Source: Rhizobium sp. Root1334
GTDB lineage: Bacteria > Pseudomonadota > Alphaproteobacteria > Rhizobiales > Rhizobiaceae
Reading direction: 5' to 3'
Assembly: GCF_001426665.1 (NCBI RefSeq)
Contig: NZ_LMEY01000023.1
Location: 595,036-659,035 of the forward strand
DNA length: 64,000 nucleotides
The notes under the pieces are model-generated. The model was not told the origin of the DNA. It searched no databases and was given only the letters and a program-made list of their open reading frames with translations. This document shows, piece by piece, positions 43,645-53,400 of this stretch (position 1 is the first letter of the stretch; each line of letters opens with the position of its first letter). The position numbers were made by a program, and so were the translations under genes.

Positions 43645-45102
43645 ATGACAAAGACGATCATGCTCCAGGGAACCGGCTCCGATGTCGGAAAAACGGTACT
43701 CGTGGCGGGGCTCTGCCGCATCGCAGCCAATCGCGGCCTGAAAGTCGCTCCGTTCAAGCCGCAGAACATGTCGAACAATGCAGCTGTATCCGACGATGGT
43801 GGTGAGATCGGCCGCGCACAATGGCTGCAATCGATGGCGGCGCGCATCCCGTCGTCGGTGCATATGAACCCGGTTCTGCTCAAACCTCAGTCGGAGACCG
43901 GTAGCCAGATCATCGTTCAGGGCAGGGTGGCCGGGCAGGCGAGAGGACGCGATTACCAAGCCTTGAAGCCGAAGCTGATGGGCGCCGTCATGGAAAGCTT
44001 CGAGGCGGTGCGGTCAGGCACCGATCTGGTGGTGGTCGAAGGGGCGGGATCGCCGGCCGAAATCAACCTGCGTTCCGGCGATATCGCTAATATGGGATTT
44101 GCCACCCGCGCCAATGTGCCGGTCGTGCTGGTTGGCGATATTGATCGCGGCGGCGTCATTGCTTCGCTGGTCGGCACGCACACTATTCTGTCTGGCGAAG
44201 ACCGTGCCATGATCTGCGGCTATATTATCAACAAGTTCCGGGGTGACGTGTCGCTGTTTGACGATGGCATTGCGGCGGTCAACGGTTTTACCGGCTGGCC
44301 GTGCTTCGGCGTCGTGCCGTGGCTGAAGAGTGCCGCCCGCCTGCCGGCGGAAGATTCCGTCGTTCTCGAAAAGCTGGCACGTGGAACGGGCAGGGCGTTG
44401 AAGGTTGCCGTGCCGGTTCTGTCACGCATCGCCAATTTCGACGATCTCGATCCTCTGGCTGCCGAACCAGAGGTCGATCTGGTCTTTGTGCGGCCCGGTG
44501 AGCGCATTCCTGCCGATGCCGGTCTTGTCGTCATACCCGGATCGAAGGCAACAATTGCCGATCTTGCGGATTTTCGGGCTCAAGGCTGGGACCGCGATTT
44601 GCAGGCGCATGTGCGGCGTAGTGGCCGTGTCATCGGCATTTGCGGTGGATACCAGATGCTGGGAGACCGGGTCACCGATCCGCATGGTATCGAAGGCAAT
44701 GTCGGCGAAATCCCAGGGCTTGGCCTTCTGGCAGTCGAAACGGAGATGGCGCCGGAAAAGACGGTGCGCAACAGCAGGGCCCGCTCGGCGATCTACGATG
44801 TTGCGCTGGAAGGTTATGAAATCCACCTCGGTCGCACCACCGGCTCCGATTGTAACCGCCCGGCCGTGATTATCGATGGCCGCCCGGATGGCGCGGTCTC
44901 GGCAGATGGCATGGTCAGCGGAACTTATCTGCATGGGCTGTTTGCCAGCGACGCTTATCGCGCGGCGCTGCTTAAAAGCTTCGGTATCGAGGGGGGCGGC
45001 GAAAACTATCGGCTTTCAGTTGACCGTGCGCTCGACGACGTCGCGGCCGAACTGGAGGCGGTGCTGGATCCGCGCTGGCTGGATGGATTGATGCCGTCCT
45101 GA
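43645..45102 (+). CDS. cobQ: Cobyric acid synthase
   Basis: A 485-residue amidase of cobalamin synthesis that amidates adenosylcobyrinic a,c-diamide at four carboxylates using glutamine and ATP. N-terminal P-loop-like domain with [12 protein letters not shown] (4-15) and [11 protein letters not shown]-terminal triad glutaminase with nucleophilic Cys in [11 protein letters not shown] (about 330-340). Length is normal for CobQ (about 480-490). It is separated from the main cob cluster by a ClC gene; I found no cobalamin riboswitch in front of it. Confidence 0.95.
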   Translation: MTKTIMLQGTGSDVGKTVLVAGLCRIAANRGLKVAPFKPQNMSNNAAVSDDGGEIGRAQWLQSMAARIPSSVHMNPVLLKPQSETGSQIIVQGRVAGQARGRDYQALKPKLMGAVMESFEAVRSGTDLVVVEGAGSPAEINLRSGDIANMGFATRANVPVVLVGDIDRGGVIASLVGTHTILSGEDRAMICGYIINKFRGDVSLFDDGIAAVNGFTGWPCFGVVPWLKSAARLPAEDSVVLEKLARGTGRALKVAVPVLSRIANFDDLDPLAAEPEVDLVFVRPGERIPADAGLVVIPGSKATIADLADFRAQGWDRDLQAHVRRSGRVIGICGGYQMLGDRVTDPHGIEGNVGEIPGLGLLAVETEMAPEKTVRNSRARSAIYDVALEGYEIHLGRTTGSDCNRPAVIIDGRPDGAVSADGMVSGTYLHGLFASDAYRAALLKSFGIEGGGENYRLSVDRALDDVAAELEAVLDPRWLDGLMPS

Positions 45103-45117
45103 CAGGCACGCCTTGCC

Positions 45118-46920
45118 TCAAATCTCTCCCGATGCCTCGCGCCGCCTGCGGTCCAGCTCTTCGCTGTAGCGGCGCAACGTATGGCTTTCCGTCAAAAGGC
45201 CGACGACGCGCCGTTCGATGAGGTTGTTGACCACGGCCAGCGCATCGCTCTCCGTGGTGTCGAACAGGGAGGCCGCCTGCTTGGCATTCATGTTCGGCTG
45301 CAGGAAATCGTTGGGAAGTCGGACAAAGCCCGAAAGCCCCTGCTTTTCCTCGCTGGCCTCGATGGGGCTGGCATAGACTTCGGGAACCTGGATGATGCCG
45401 GCATATTTCGCGCCATCGACGACGACGACGCGTTGTGTTGATCCGAGCGGAAAATCGCGGCGAAAATCCTCCAGCGTTGCGTGGGCGTCGATGGTGCGGA
45501 CATCGGTACGCATCAGGCGGCCGACCGTCAGGTTACGGATCCAGCCGACATCATGGGCGCTCCGGATGCTTTCGCCGCGCAGATGAAAACGCCAAGTGGC
45601 GAACGAGTAGCCGAAGGTGGTTCTGACCACGAGCGATGAGGTGATCACGGCTGCGAGGACCAGAACGGTGATCGGAAAATCACCGGTGATTTCCAGCGCC
45701 AGGAAGGTCATGGTCAATGGCCCGCCGATGACGGCGACCGCCAGCGCGCTCATGCCGACAACGGCATAGATGACCGGTGTCAACGTTGCATGGGCAAAGA
45801 TGTAGGGCGCAGAAAAGGCAAACAGCTTGCCGAGCAGCGCACCCATAAACAGCGAGGCAAAGAACAGGCCGCCACGAAATCCTGAACCGATCGAGACGGC
45901 CGAGGCGAGCGATTTCAGGAGGAACAGACCGATCAACATCGGGATCGCCGGCGAACTGGCGAGATTGAGGTGCAAGGCGCCGTGACCGGCCGAAAGAACC
46001 TGCGGTGAGACCAGCGCCAGAAGGCCAACGACGACACCACCAAGCGCAGGCCGCATCGGCGCAGGGATCGAACTGCGGCGGGCAAGACCCTCGACCAGCG
46101 AGACACCCTTCATCAACAGGATGCCCATGCCGGCACAGAAGCAGCCGAGCAGCAATGCTGGCAGATAGTCGGCCGGAACGACCGCGCCGAACTGCCCGAC
46201 ATCGATGGTGAAATCACCGGCATAGAGCCATCGGGCGACGAGATTGGCGATCAATGCGGATACGACGACCGGCGTCAGCGACACGATCGTATAGGTGCCG
46301 ATGATCAGCTCGAACGCATAGAAGGCGCCAGTCAAGGGTGCGTTGAACGCGGCGGCGATGGCTCCGGCGGCGCCACAGCCGACCAGCGTGCGCAGATCCG
46401 AGCGGCGAAGCTGCAGCGAAACGCCGAGCTTGGAGGCGATGCCGGACGCAAGCTGGGTGTACCCGGCCTCAAGCCCGACAGAGGCGCCAAAGCCGTTGGA
46501 GATCAGGTTCTGGACCGCGACGATGATGCTGTCGGTCAAGGACAGCCGGCCGCCATGCAGGGCGTTGGCCTCGATCGGGTCGACCATTGGCTTTTTACGC
46601 CACGACGCCAGAAGAAGCATCACAAGGCCAAGAATGATCCCGCCGACGACCGGCGCGATCAACACCGAGATTTCGCCCCGCAGATCGCTCGCGCTCAACC
46701 TTTGTTCGTCGGCAATCCCGAAAATCAGGCTGTGCAGGCGGCTGGATATGATGCTCATCGCGGTCACGGCGAGACCTGACGTGATGCCGACGATCATGCC
46801 CGCAACGACCAGGCCGAGTTCACTGCGCCGCGCAAAGGCCCGCATGCGTCCACGGTCAAACAGCAGCGAGAGATAGCCGAGGCGGCGCAGGTCGAATTTG
46901 GGTATCATCTTCAGCTTCAT
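45118..46920 (-). CDS. ClC-family chloride channel/antiporter with CBS domains
   Basis: A 600-residue membrane protein: about a dozen helices (about 30-440) with ClC signatures (GFGASVGLEAGYTQ near 150, containing the gating Glu; GSGFRGGLFFASLFMG near 340), then a cytoplasmic CBS pair (about 475-590). The retained Glu favours Cl-/H+ exchange over a plain channel. ATG 46920 is chosen from several in-frame starts. It interrupts the cob region on the opposite strand and has no obvious link to cobalamin. Confidence 0.88.
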   Translation of the reverse strand: MKLKMIPKFDLRRLGYLSLLFDRGRMRAFARRSELGLVVAGMIVGITSGLAVTAMSIISSRLHSLIFGIADEQRLSASDLRGEISVLIAPVVGGIILGLVMLLLASWRKKPMVDPIEANALHGGRLSLTDSIIVAVQNLISNGFGASVGLEAGYTQLASGIASKLGVSLQLRRSDLRTLVGCGAAGAIAAAFNAPLTGAFYAFELIIGTYTIVSLTPVVVSALIANLVARWLYAGDFTIDVGQFGAVVPADYLPALLLGCFCAGMGILLMKGVSLVEGLARRSSIPAPMRPALGGVVVGLLALVSPQVLSAGHGALHLNLASSPAIPMLIGLFLLKSLASAVSIGSGFRGGLFFASLFMGALLGKLFAFSAPYIFAHATLTPVIYAVVGMSALAVAVIGGPLTMTFLALEITGDFPITVLVLAAVITSSLVVRTTFGYSFATWRFHLRGESIRSAHDVGWIRNLTVGRLMRTDVRTIDAHATLEDFRRDFPLGSTQRVVVVDGAKYAGIIQVPEVYASPIEASEEKQGLSGFVRLPNDFLQPNMNAKQAASLFDTTESDALAVVNNLIERRVVGLLTESHTLRRYSEELDRRRREASGEI

Positions 46921-47027
46921 TGCCAGGCCATCCAGTCTCCGCGCCGTCCTAGAAGGCATGGCATTGGAGATCAAGTGAAGTCTTGATCACATCACGCTAA
47001 ACCGAGGTGGCGGAGATAGTGTCGCAA

Positions 47028-47056
47028 TTGACTTGATCCAGGTGAGCGCCTAATCA
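47028..47056 (+). promoter_or_regulatory. Promoter of the cob operon leader
   Basis: TTGACT and TAATCA lie 17 bases apart. The expected start point (about 47063-47066) is at the first base of the riboswitch P1 helix, so promoter and aptamer fit together well. Confidence 0.55.
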
Positions 47057-47065
47057 TCAGTCATT

Positions 47066-47434
47066 GGATGGTTCCCGATATGCTTGTGCATGCCGGGAGT
47101 AAATGGGAATGCGACGGGCCGGACCCAAGCCGGGCGTCCTTATCGCAGCCGACCCCGCGACTGTAGAACGGTCAGGGTTCACCATTCGGGAAAGCCGGTG
47201 CTTCCGGACTGTCCGCACTCGCGGCAGCGGCGCGCATTGGCCCAACCGGAAAAGCCACTGGAGTGGCATTACGATCAGCCGGGGCCGGACGCCTCTATTG
47301 TCTACGAATCGTCCACCTCTTCGTAATGCCCGTCGATTGCGGTCACGCAATCTGGCGCAAACCTCCGGGAAGGCGAGGTGGACCCGTTCGTCCCTTTGGG
47401 GACGTGGCGCCGTGAGCCAGGAGACCTGCCATCC
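47066..47434 (+). ncRNA. Cobalamin riboswitch
   Basis: Classical B12-riboswitch elements occur in order: P1 left arm GGATGG (47066-47071), AAATGGGAA (47101-47109), CCCCGCGACTGTAG (47153-47166), AGCCACTG (47253-47260), CGGGAAGGCG (47366-47375), the B12 box GAGCCAGGAGACCTGCC (47414-47430), and the closing P1 arm CCATCC (47429-47434). A long variable insert of about 105 bases lies between GCCACTG and GGGAAGGC. Two hairpins follow (47439-47462 and 47473-47487) and may be the expression platform. When adenosylcobalamin is plentiful it should shut off the cob genes downstream. Confidence 0.92.
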
Positions 47435-47508
47435 TCAAGAGCCCCATCTTAGCGAGGGGCTCGCCCGATCCAGGGAGAGATACTCCCGATGCCAGCACGG
47501 AGGTTGTC

Positions 47509-47607
47509 ATGGCTTTATCATCCCGTTCCCCGAACGGCCCGTTTTGCATTGCCGCGCTTTTTCGCTCGCGTGGTCCATTGGTCTGCGTACTTCCCGGCGC
47601 GCGCTGA
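47509..47607 (+). CDS. Possible 32-aa leader peptide before cobP
   Basis: ATG 47509 to TGA 47605-47607, 32 residues (starting MALSSRSPNGPFCIAALFRS), preceded by a perfect GGAGG with five-base spacing. It ends 15 bases before cobP, whose own ribosome site is poorer (CCAGGACC). The riboswitch may therefore act on translation of this ORF, with cobP coupled to it. Short and without homology that I know of, so the coding status is uncertain. Confidence 0.35.
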   Translation: MALSSRSPNGPFCIAALFRSRGPLVCVLPGAR

Positions 47608-47622
47608 GGCCAGGACCATTCC

Positions 47623-48147
47623 ATGACATCGATACAGTCAGGTAGCGCGCTGATTCTCGGCGGCGCCCGGTCCGGTAAATCCACTTTCGCTGAAAAACTC
47701 GTCACGGCGTCGGGTCTGCGCCTGCATTACGTCGCGACAGGAAGAGCCTGGGACGGCGAGATGCAGACAAGGATTGACGAGCATCGCGATCGCCGCGGGC
47801 CGGAGTGGCAGACCCATGAAGAGCCGCTTGAGCTTGCCGCCTGTCTGAAGGCGATCGATGCGCCGGATCGCATCATTCTGATTGATTGCCTGACGCTCTG
47901 GGTCACCAATCTGATGATGGAGCACCGGGATATCGCGGCGGAATTTGAACGGCTTGCGGCTTATGTGCCGCAGGCCAAGGCCCGGCTGGTTTTCGTGTCC
48001 AACGAGGTCGGGCTTGGCATCGTGCCGGAGAACCGCATGGCGCGCGACTTTCGCGACCATGCCGGCCGGCTGCACCAGATCATTGCGGAGATATCCGCTG
48101 ACGTCTATTTTATCGCGGCTGGATTGCCGCTGAAAATGAAGGGTTGA
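47623..48147 (+). CDS. cobP: Adenosylcobinamide kinase/guanylyltransferase
   Basis: A 174-residue bifunctional enzyme (CobP/CobU) that phosphorylates adenosylcobinamide and transfers GMP to make adenosyl-GDP-cobinamide. P-loop GGARSGKS at 13-20, the family stretch [24 protein letters not shown] split over about 36-60, and [17 protein letters not shown] near 125. First full gene behind the riboswitch; four bases before cobW. Confidence 0.95.
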   Translation: MTSIQSGSALILGGARSGKSTFAEKLVTASGLRLHYVATGRAWDGEMQTRIDEHRDRRGPEWQTHEEPLELAACLKAIDAPDRIILIDCLTLWVTNLMMEHRDIAAEFERLAAYVPQAKARLVFVSNEVGLGIVPENRMARDFRDHAGRLHQIIAEISADVYFIAAGLPLKMKG

Positions 48148-48150
48148 TCC

Positions 48151-49215
48151 ATGACCACTGCTAAAGCCGTCCACGGCAAGATTCCCGCAACCGTCATCAC
48201 CGGCTTCCTCGGCGCCGGCAAGACAACGATGATCCGTAACATCCTGCAGAATGCGGAAGGACGCCGCATCGCGCTGATCATCAACGAGTTCGGCGATCTC
48301 GGCGTCGATGGCGACGTGCTGAAGGGCTGCGGCGCCGAAGCCTGCAGCGAGGACGATATCATCGAGCTGACCAACGGCTGCATCTGCTGCACCGTTGCCG
48401 ACGATTTCATCCCGACGATGACCAAGCTGCTTGAGCGCGAAAATCGCCCGGACCATATCGTCATCGAGACGTCCGGCCTGGCGCTTCCGCAGCCGCTGAT
48501 CGCCGCTTTCAACTGGCCGGATATCCGCAGCGAAGTCACGGTCGACGGTGTCGTTACCGTGGTGGACAGCGCTGCCGTTGCCGCCGGGCGTTTTGCCGAC
48601 GATCACGACAAGGTGGATGCGCTGCGCGTCAACGACGACAACCTCGATCATGAAAGCCCGATCGAGGAACTGTTCGAAGACCAGTTGACTGCGGCCGACC
48701 TGATCATTCTCAACAAGACCGACCTGCTCGACTCGACCGGTCTTGCCTTCGTCCGCAATGAAGTCTCGTCGCGCACCAGCCGCAAACCGGCGATGATTGA
48801 GGCAAAGAACGGCGAGGTGTCCGCCGCCGTCCTGCTCGGCCTCGGTGTTGGCACGGAAAGCGATATCGCCAACCGCAAATCGCATCACGAGATGGAACAC
48901 GAGGCCGGCGAAGAGCATGATCACGACGAATTCGACAGCTTTGTCGTCGAACTTGGTGCCGTTGCCGATCCGGCCGGGTTCATCGAAAAGCTGAAGCCGA
49001 TCATTGCGGAACATGACGTGCTGCGTCTCAAGGGTTTCGCCGATATCCCCGGCAAGCCGATGCGCCTGCTGATCCAGGGCGTCGGTGCCCGCATCGACCA
49101 GTATTTCGACCGCCCGTGGGCAGCCGGCGAAGTGCGCCGCACCCGCCTGGTCGTCATCGGTCTGCATGATATGGATGAAGCGGCCGTGCGCGCTGCGATC
49201 ACAGCGGCGGTTTGA
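48151..49215 (+). CDS. cobW: CobW GTPase of cobalamin synthesis
   Basis: A 354-residue G3E-family GTPase thought to deliver Co2+ to the CobNST chelatase. P-loop GFLGAGKTT (about 11-19), the metal-binding CICC motif (about 74-77), the NKTD guanine-specificity motif (near 190) and an acidic His-rich loop (HHEMEHEAGEEHDHDEFD near 248). Directly between cobP and cobN, the normal place in rhizobial cob operons. Confidence 0.95.
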   Translation: MTTAKAVHGKIPATVITGFLGAGKTTMIRNILQNAEGRRIALIINEFGDLGVDGDVLKGCGAEACSEDDIIELTNGCICCTVADDFIPTMTKLLERENRPDHIVIETSGLALPQPLIAAFNWPDIRSEVTVDGVVTVVDSAAVAAGRFADDHDKVDALRVNDDNLDHESPIEELFEDQLTAADLIILNKTDLLDSTGLAFVRNEVSSRTSRKPAMIEAKNGEVSAAVLLGLGVGTESDIANRKSHHEMEHEAGEEHDHDEFDSFVVELGAVADPAGFIEKLKPIIAEHDVLRLKGFADIPGKPMRLLIQGVGARIDQYFDRPWAAGEVRRTRLVVIGLHDMDEAAVRAAITAAV

Positions 49216-49235
49216 TAATGGTGAGCGCGGAGTCG

Positions 49236-49385
49236 CCCCCTCTGTCCTGTCGGACATCTCCCCCACAAGGGGGGAGATCAGCTGTGGCTGCCTCGCGCTC
49301 AAAGCTTTTGGTGCACGCGTCCCGGGGCCGCTCGGTCCCGATCTCCCCCCTTGTGGGGGAGATGTCACGCAGTGACAGAGGGGGG
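49236..49385. repeat. RIME-like inverted-repeat element between cobW and cobN
   Basis: Two arms of about 44 bases (49236-49279 and 49340-49385) are near-perfect inverted copies; each carries a TCTCCCCCACAAGGGGGGAGA inner palindrome, and the whole can fold into a long stem with a 60-base loop. It matches the style of rhizobial mosaic intergenic elements. It lies inside the transcribed operon. Confidence 0.75.
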
Positions 49386-49408
49386 TACGACTGCCCTCGG
49401 GGAATGCC

Positions 49409-52400
49409 ATGCATCTCCTTCTAGCCCAAAAGGGCACGATCACCGACGGCGAGGAAGCGATCGATCTCGGCCAGTCACCCGCCGATATCCTTTTTCTGTC
49501 GGCCGCCGATACCGAGCTTTCCTCGATTGCCGGGGCACATCGCACACGTGGGGCAAAGTCGAGCCTGCGGGTCGCCAGCCTCCTGACGCTCAAGCACCCG
49601 ATGTCGGTTGATACCTATGTCGAGCGCACGGCGCGCCATGCCAGGCTGATCATCGTGCGCCCGCTCGGCGGTGCCAGCTATTTTCACTATGTGCTGGAGG
49701 CGCTGCATGCGGCTGCCGTCACGCATAAATTCCAGATTGCCGTGTTGCCTGGCGATGACAAGCCCGATCCAGGGCTGGAGCCTTTTTCGACCATTTCCGC
49801 CGAAGACCGCAATCGGATGTGGGCCTATTTCACCGAGGGTGGTGCCGGCAACATGGCACGGCTGCTCGGTTATGCGGAGGCGTTGATCGGCGGCTTGGAA
49901 AAGCCGGAATCCGCCGCTCCACTGATGAAGGCGGGGATCTGGTGGCCGGGGCAGGGTGTGATCGGGGTTGAGGCTTGGAAAGCGGTGGCCGGGTTTGTCC
50001 CGGATATCGCTTCTCAATCGCCAGCCGGCTCCACCGTCGCCATCTGCTTTTACCGCGCACTGGTTCAAAGCGGCGAGACCAAACCCGTCGAAGCCCTGAT
50101 CGCGGCGCTTTGCGCCGAAGGCATGACCGTTTTGCCGGTGTTCGTGTCCAGCCTCAAGGATGCGGTGTCGATCGGCACGTTGCAGGCGATCTTTGGTGAG
50201 GTGCCGCCGGCGGTGGTGATGAATGCCACTGGTTTTGCTGTTTCCGCGCCCGGGGCCGACCGCAAGCCGACCGTGCTGGAGTTTTCCGATGCACCGGTTC
50301 TCCAGGTGATCTTTTCCGGCTCCTCGCGTGCTGCCTGGGAGAACTCGCCACAAGGTTTGATGGCACGGGATTTGGCGATGAACGTGGCGTTGCCCGAAGT
50401 GGACGGCCGCATCCTGTCCCGGGCCGTCTCCTTCAAGGCTGCGGCCGTCTATGATACCGATGTCGAAGCCAATATCGTCGGCCACGAGCCGCTGGGCGAC
50501 CGCGTCGCCTTTGCTGCCAAGCTGGCGGCGAACTGGGCGAGATTGCGCCGCGCTGCGCCGTCTGAGCGCCGCGTGGCGATCATCATGGCGAACTATCCCA
50601 ACAGGGATGGGCGGCTTGGCAACGGCGTTGGTCTCGATACGCCGGCTGGCACGATCGAAGTCATGAAGGCGATGGCTGCTGCCGGTTACGCCATCGATTC
50701 GGTTCCCGCCGATGGCGACGCCTTGATCCGGTATCTGATGGACGGGCCAACCAATTCGGCGCGGGTCGATTGCGAAATCCGCGAAACGCTTTCCTTGAAT
50801 CAATACAACGCCTTCTTCGCGTCTCTTCCCGTCCAGATTCAAGGCGGGGTTGCTGAGCGATGGGGAAGTCCGCAGGATGATCCTTTCTTTCGGGATGGCC
50901 AGTTTGCGTTGCCGCTGACGCGTTTTGGACAAACGCTGGTCGGTATCCAGCCGGCCCGCGGCTACAATATCGATCCGAAGGAAACCTATCATTCGCCGGA
51001 CCTCGTGCCGCCGCATGGCTATCTGGCTTTCTACGCGTATCTCCGCCGCGAATACGGCGCTCATGCCATCGTCCATATGGGTAAACATGGCAATCTTGAA
51101 TGGCTGCCGGGCAAATCGCTGGCGCTGTCGGAAAGCTGTTATCCGGAAGCGGTGTTCGGCCCTATGCCGCATCTCTATCCCTTCATCGTCAACGATCCCG
51201 GCGAGGGTACGCAGGCCAAGCGGCGCACCAGCGCCGTCATCATCGATCACCTGACGCCACCGCTGACGCGGGCCGAATCCTATGGCCCGCTGAAAGATCT
51301 CGAAGCGTTGGTCGACGAATATTACGACGCGGCTGGCGGAGACCCGCGGCGTCTGCGGTTGCTCAGCAAGCAAATCCTTGAGCTTGTCCGCGATATCGGC
51401 CTCGACCAGGATGCCGGCATTGCTCGTACAGACGCTGAGGACAAGGCGCTGGAAAAGCTCGACGCCTATCTCTGCGACCTCAAGGAGCTGCAGATCCGCG
51501 ACGGCCTGCATGTTTTTGGCGTGGCGCCGGAAGGGCGGCTGCTGACGGATCTGACGGTTGCTTTGGCGCGTGTTCCGCGCGGGTTGGGCGAGGGCGGTGA
51601 CCAGAGTCTGCAGCGGGCGATCGCGGCGGATGCTTTTGGAAGAACCCCCTCCCCAACCCCTCCCCACAAGGGGGAGGGACTTAACCCGGCGCTCGGTTTC
51701 GGATCCCATAGACCCAGTGTTCTGGGCACCGCTGCTGCTCCGTCCACCAAGGTTGGAGATGGGCAGGCGGACGTGCCGCAGATCAGTCCCTCCCCCCAGT
51801 GGGGAGGGGGTGGGGAGGGGATCTTTTCTTTCGACCCGCTCGATTGCGTCCTATCCGATGCGTGGGGAGGCCCGAAACCGGCGATCCTCGCTGAAGTATC
51901 CGATGCCCCGTGGCGCACCGCTGGCGACACCGTCGAGCGTGTCGAGTTGCTGGCCGCCAAATTCGTCTCCGGCGAATTGGTTTGCCCTGACGACTGGAGC
52001 GCCACCCGTGCTGTCCTGGAGGAAATCGAAACTCGCCTCAAACCTTCGATCACCCAATCCGGCGCCGCCGAAATCGCCGCTCTGATGACCGGCCTGGATG
52101 GCCGTTTCGTCGCGCCTGGCCCCTCCGGCGCGCCGACGCGCGGCCGACCCGATGTCTTGCCGACGGGGCGCAATTTCTATTCGGTAGACAGCCGTGCCGT
52201 GCCGACGCCGGCCGCGTTCGAACTTGGCAAGAAATCGGCGGAACTGTTGATCCGCCGTTACCTGCAGGATCATGGCGACTGGCCGACATCGTTCGGGCTG
52301 ACAGCCTGGGGCACATCGAACATGCGCACCGGCGGCGACGATATTGCCCAGGCGATGGCGCTGATCGGCACGAAGCCGGTCTGGGACATGGCGTCGCGCC

Positions 52401-53353
52401 GTGTCACCGGCTACGAGATCGTGCCGCTGGCGATGCTCCGCCGTCCGCGTGTCGATGTCACCTTGCGGATTTCCGGCTTTTTCCGTGATGCCTTTCCCGA
52501 GCAGATCGCGCTGTTCGATACGGCGATCCGCGCCGTCGGTGCGCTCGAGGAGGACGATGCCGACAACATGATTGCCGCGCGCATGCGGGCGGAAACCAAA
52601 CGGCTGGAAGCTGCCGGTGTCTCCACGAAGGATGCGTCACGGCGTGCCTCTTACCGCGTTTTCGGCGCGAAGCCTGGCGCTTATGGTGCCGGATTGCAGG
52701 CGCTGATGGACGAGGGCGGCTGGAATAACCGCGCCGATCTCGCCGACGCCTATCTCACCTGGGGAAGCTATGCCTATGGCGCCGGGGAAGACGGCAAGGC
52801 CGAGCGCGGGCTCTTGGAAGCGCGGCTGAAGACCGTCGAGGCCGTCGTCCAGAACCAGGACAACCGCGAGCATGATCTGCTCGACAGCGACGATTATTAC
52901 CAGTTCGAAGGCGGTATGAGCCTGGCCGTCGAGCAGATGGCCGGCACGCGCCCGACGATCTATCACAACGACCATTCCCGCCCGGAAAAGCCGGTGATCC
53001 GCTCGCTGGAAGAAGAGATCGGCCGGGTGGTGCGCGGCCGCGTCGTCAATCCGAAATGGATCGATGGCGTCATGCGCCACGGCTACAAGGGCGCCTTCGA
53101 AATCGCCGCGACGGTCGATTACATGTTTGCCTTTGCCGCAACGACAGGCGCTGTCCGCAGCCATCATTTCGAGGCCGTCTACCAGGCCTATGTGATGGAC
53201 GAGCGCGTCCGCCAGTTCATGGAGGACAAGAACCCGGATGCGTTGCGCGAAATGACCGACAAGCTGATGGAGGCGATCGATCGCGGCCTCTGGTCGCCCC
53301 GTTCGAACTCCGCCCGGTTCGAACTGCAAGGCCTTTCGGCGGCGGCGGAATAA
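49409..53353 (+). CDS. cobN: Cobaltochelatase CobN subunit, with an in-frame palindromic insertion
   Basis: A 1314-residue large subunit of the ATP-dependent CobNST chelatase, which inserts Co2+ into hydrogenobyrinic a,c-diamide. The CobN/magnesium-chelatase-H fold runs the whole length, with signature blocks such as HMGKHGNLEWLPGKS (about 552-566) and TAWGTSNMRTGGDDIAQ (about 968-984). Residues about 745-806 (bases 51641-51825) are a foreign, Pro/Gly-rich stretch encoded by a repeat element; without them the length is near the usual 1250-1275. The small subunits CobS and CobT are not in the window. Start ATG 49409. Confidence 0.93.
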   Translation: MHLLLAQKGTITDGEEAIDLGQSPADILFLSAADTELSSIAGAHRTRGAKSSLRVASLLTLKHPMSVDTYVERTARHARLIIVRPLGGASYFHYVLEALHAAAVTHKFQIAVLPGDDKPDPGLEPFSTISAEDRNRMWAYFTEGGAGNMARLLGYAEALIGGLEKPESAAPLMKAGIWWPGQGVIGVEAWKAVAGFVPDIASQSPAGSTVAICFYRALVQSGETKPVEALIAALCAEGMTVLPVFVSSLKDAVSIGTLQAIFGEVPPAVVMNATGFAVSAPGADRKPTVLEFSDAPVLQVIFSGSSRAAWENSPQGLMARDLAMNVALPEVDGRILSRAVSFKAAAVYDTDVEANIVGHEPLGDRVAFAAKLAANWARLRRAAPSERRVAIIMANYPNRDGRLGNGVGLDTPAGTIEVMKAMAAAGYAIDSVPADGDALIRYLMDGPTNSARVDCEIRETLSLNQYNAFFASLPVQIQGGVAERWGSPQDDPFFRDGQFALPLTRFGQTLVGIQPARGYNIDPKETYHSPDLVPPHGYLAFYAYLRREYGAHAIVHMGKHGNLEWLPGKSLALSESCYPEAVFGPMPHLYPFIVNDPGEGTQAKRRTSAVIIDHLTPPLTRAESYGPLKDLEALVDEYYDAAGGDPRRLRLLSKQILELVRDIGLDQDAGIARTDAEDKALEKLDAYLCDLKELQIRDGLHVFGVAPEGRLLTDLTVALARVPRGLGEGGDQSLQRAIAADAFGRTPSPTPPHKGEGLNPALGFGSHRPSVLGTAAAPSTKVGDGQADVPQISPSPQWGGGGEGIFSFDPLDCVLSDAWGGPKPAILAEVSDAPWRTAGDTVERVELLAAKFVSGELVCPDDWSATRAVLEEIETRLKPSITQSGAAEIAALMTGLDGRFVAPGPSGAPTRGRPDVLPTGRNFYSVDSRAVPTPAAFELGKKSAELLIRRYLQDHGDWPTSFGLTAWGTSNMRTGGDDIAQAMALIGTKPVWDMASRRVTGYEIVPLAMLRRPRVDVTLRISGFFRDAFPEQIALFDTAIRAVGALEEDDADNMIAARMRAETKRLEAAGVSTKDASRRASYRVFGAKPGAYGAGLQALMDEGGWNNRADLADAYLTWGSYAYGAGEDGKAERGLLEARLKTVEAVVQNQDNREHDLLDSDDYYQFEGGMSLAVEQMAGTRPTIYHNDHSRPEKPVIRSLEEEIGRVVRGRVVNPKWIDGVMRHGYKGAFEIAATVDYMFAFAATTGAVRSHHFEAVYQAYVMDERVRQFMEDKNPDALREMTDKLMEAIDRGLWSPRSNSARFELQGLSAAAE
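51641..51825. repeat. Palindromic repeat element inside cobN
   Basis: Left arm 51641-51683 and right arm 51781-51825 are imperfect inverted copies of about 43 bases (CCCTCCCCA-rich with AGGGGGAGGGAC). The 185-base element keeps the cobN frame and is translated as TPSPTPPHKGEG ... SPSPQWGGGGEG, the usual translation of such proteobacterial palindromes. Confidence 0.8.
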
Positions 53354-53400
53354 CGGCGTTTCACCAATGAAAGAACGAATGAATTCGGAGAGGACAGACC

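Noticed and set aside
49475..51709. 744-codon open frame on the minus strand
   Set aside because: Antisense to cobN; Arg-rich shadow frame without a domain.
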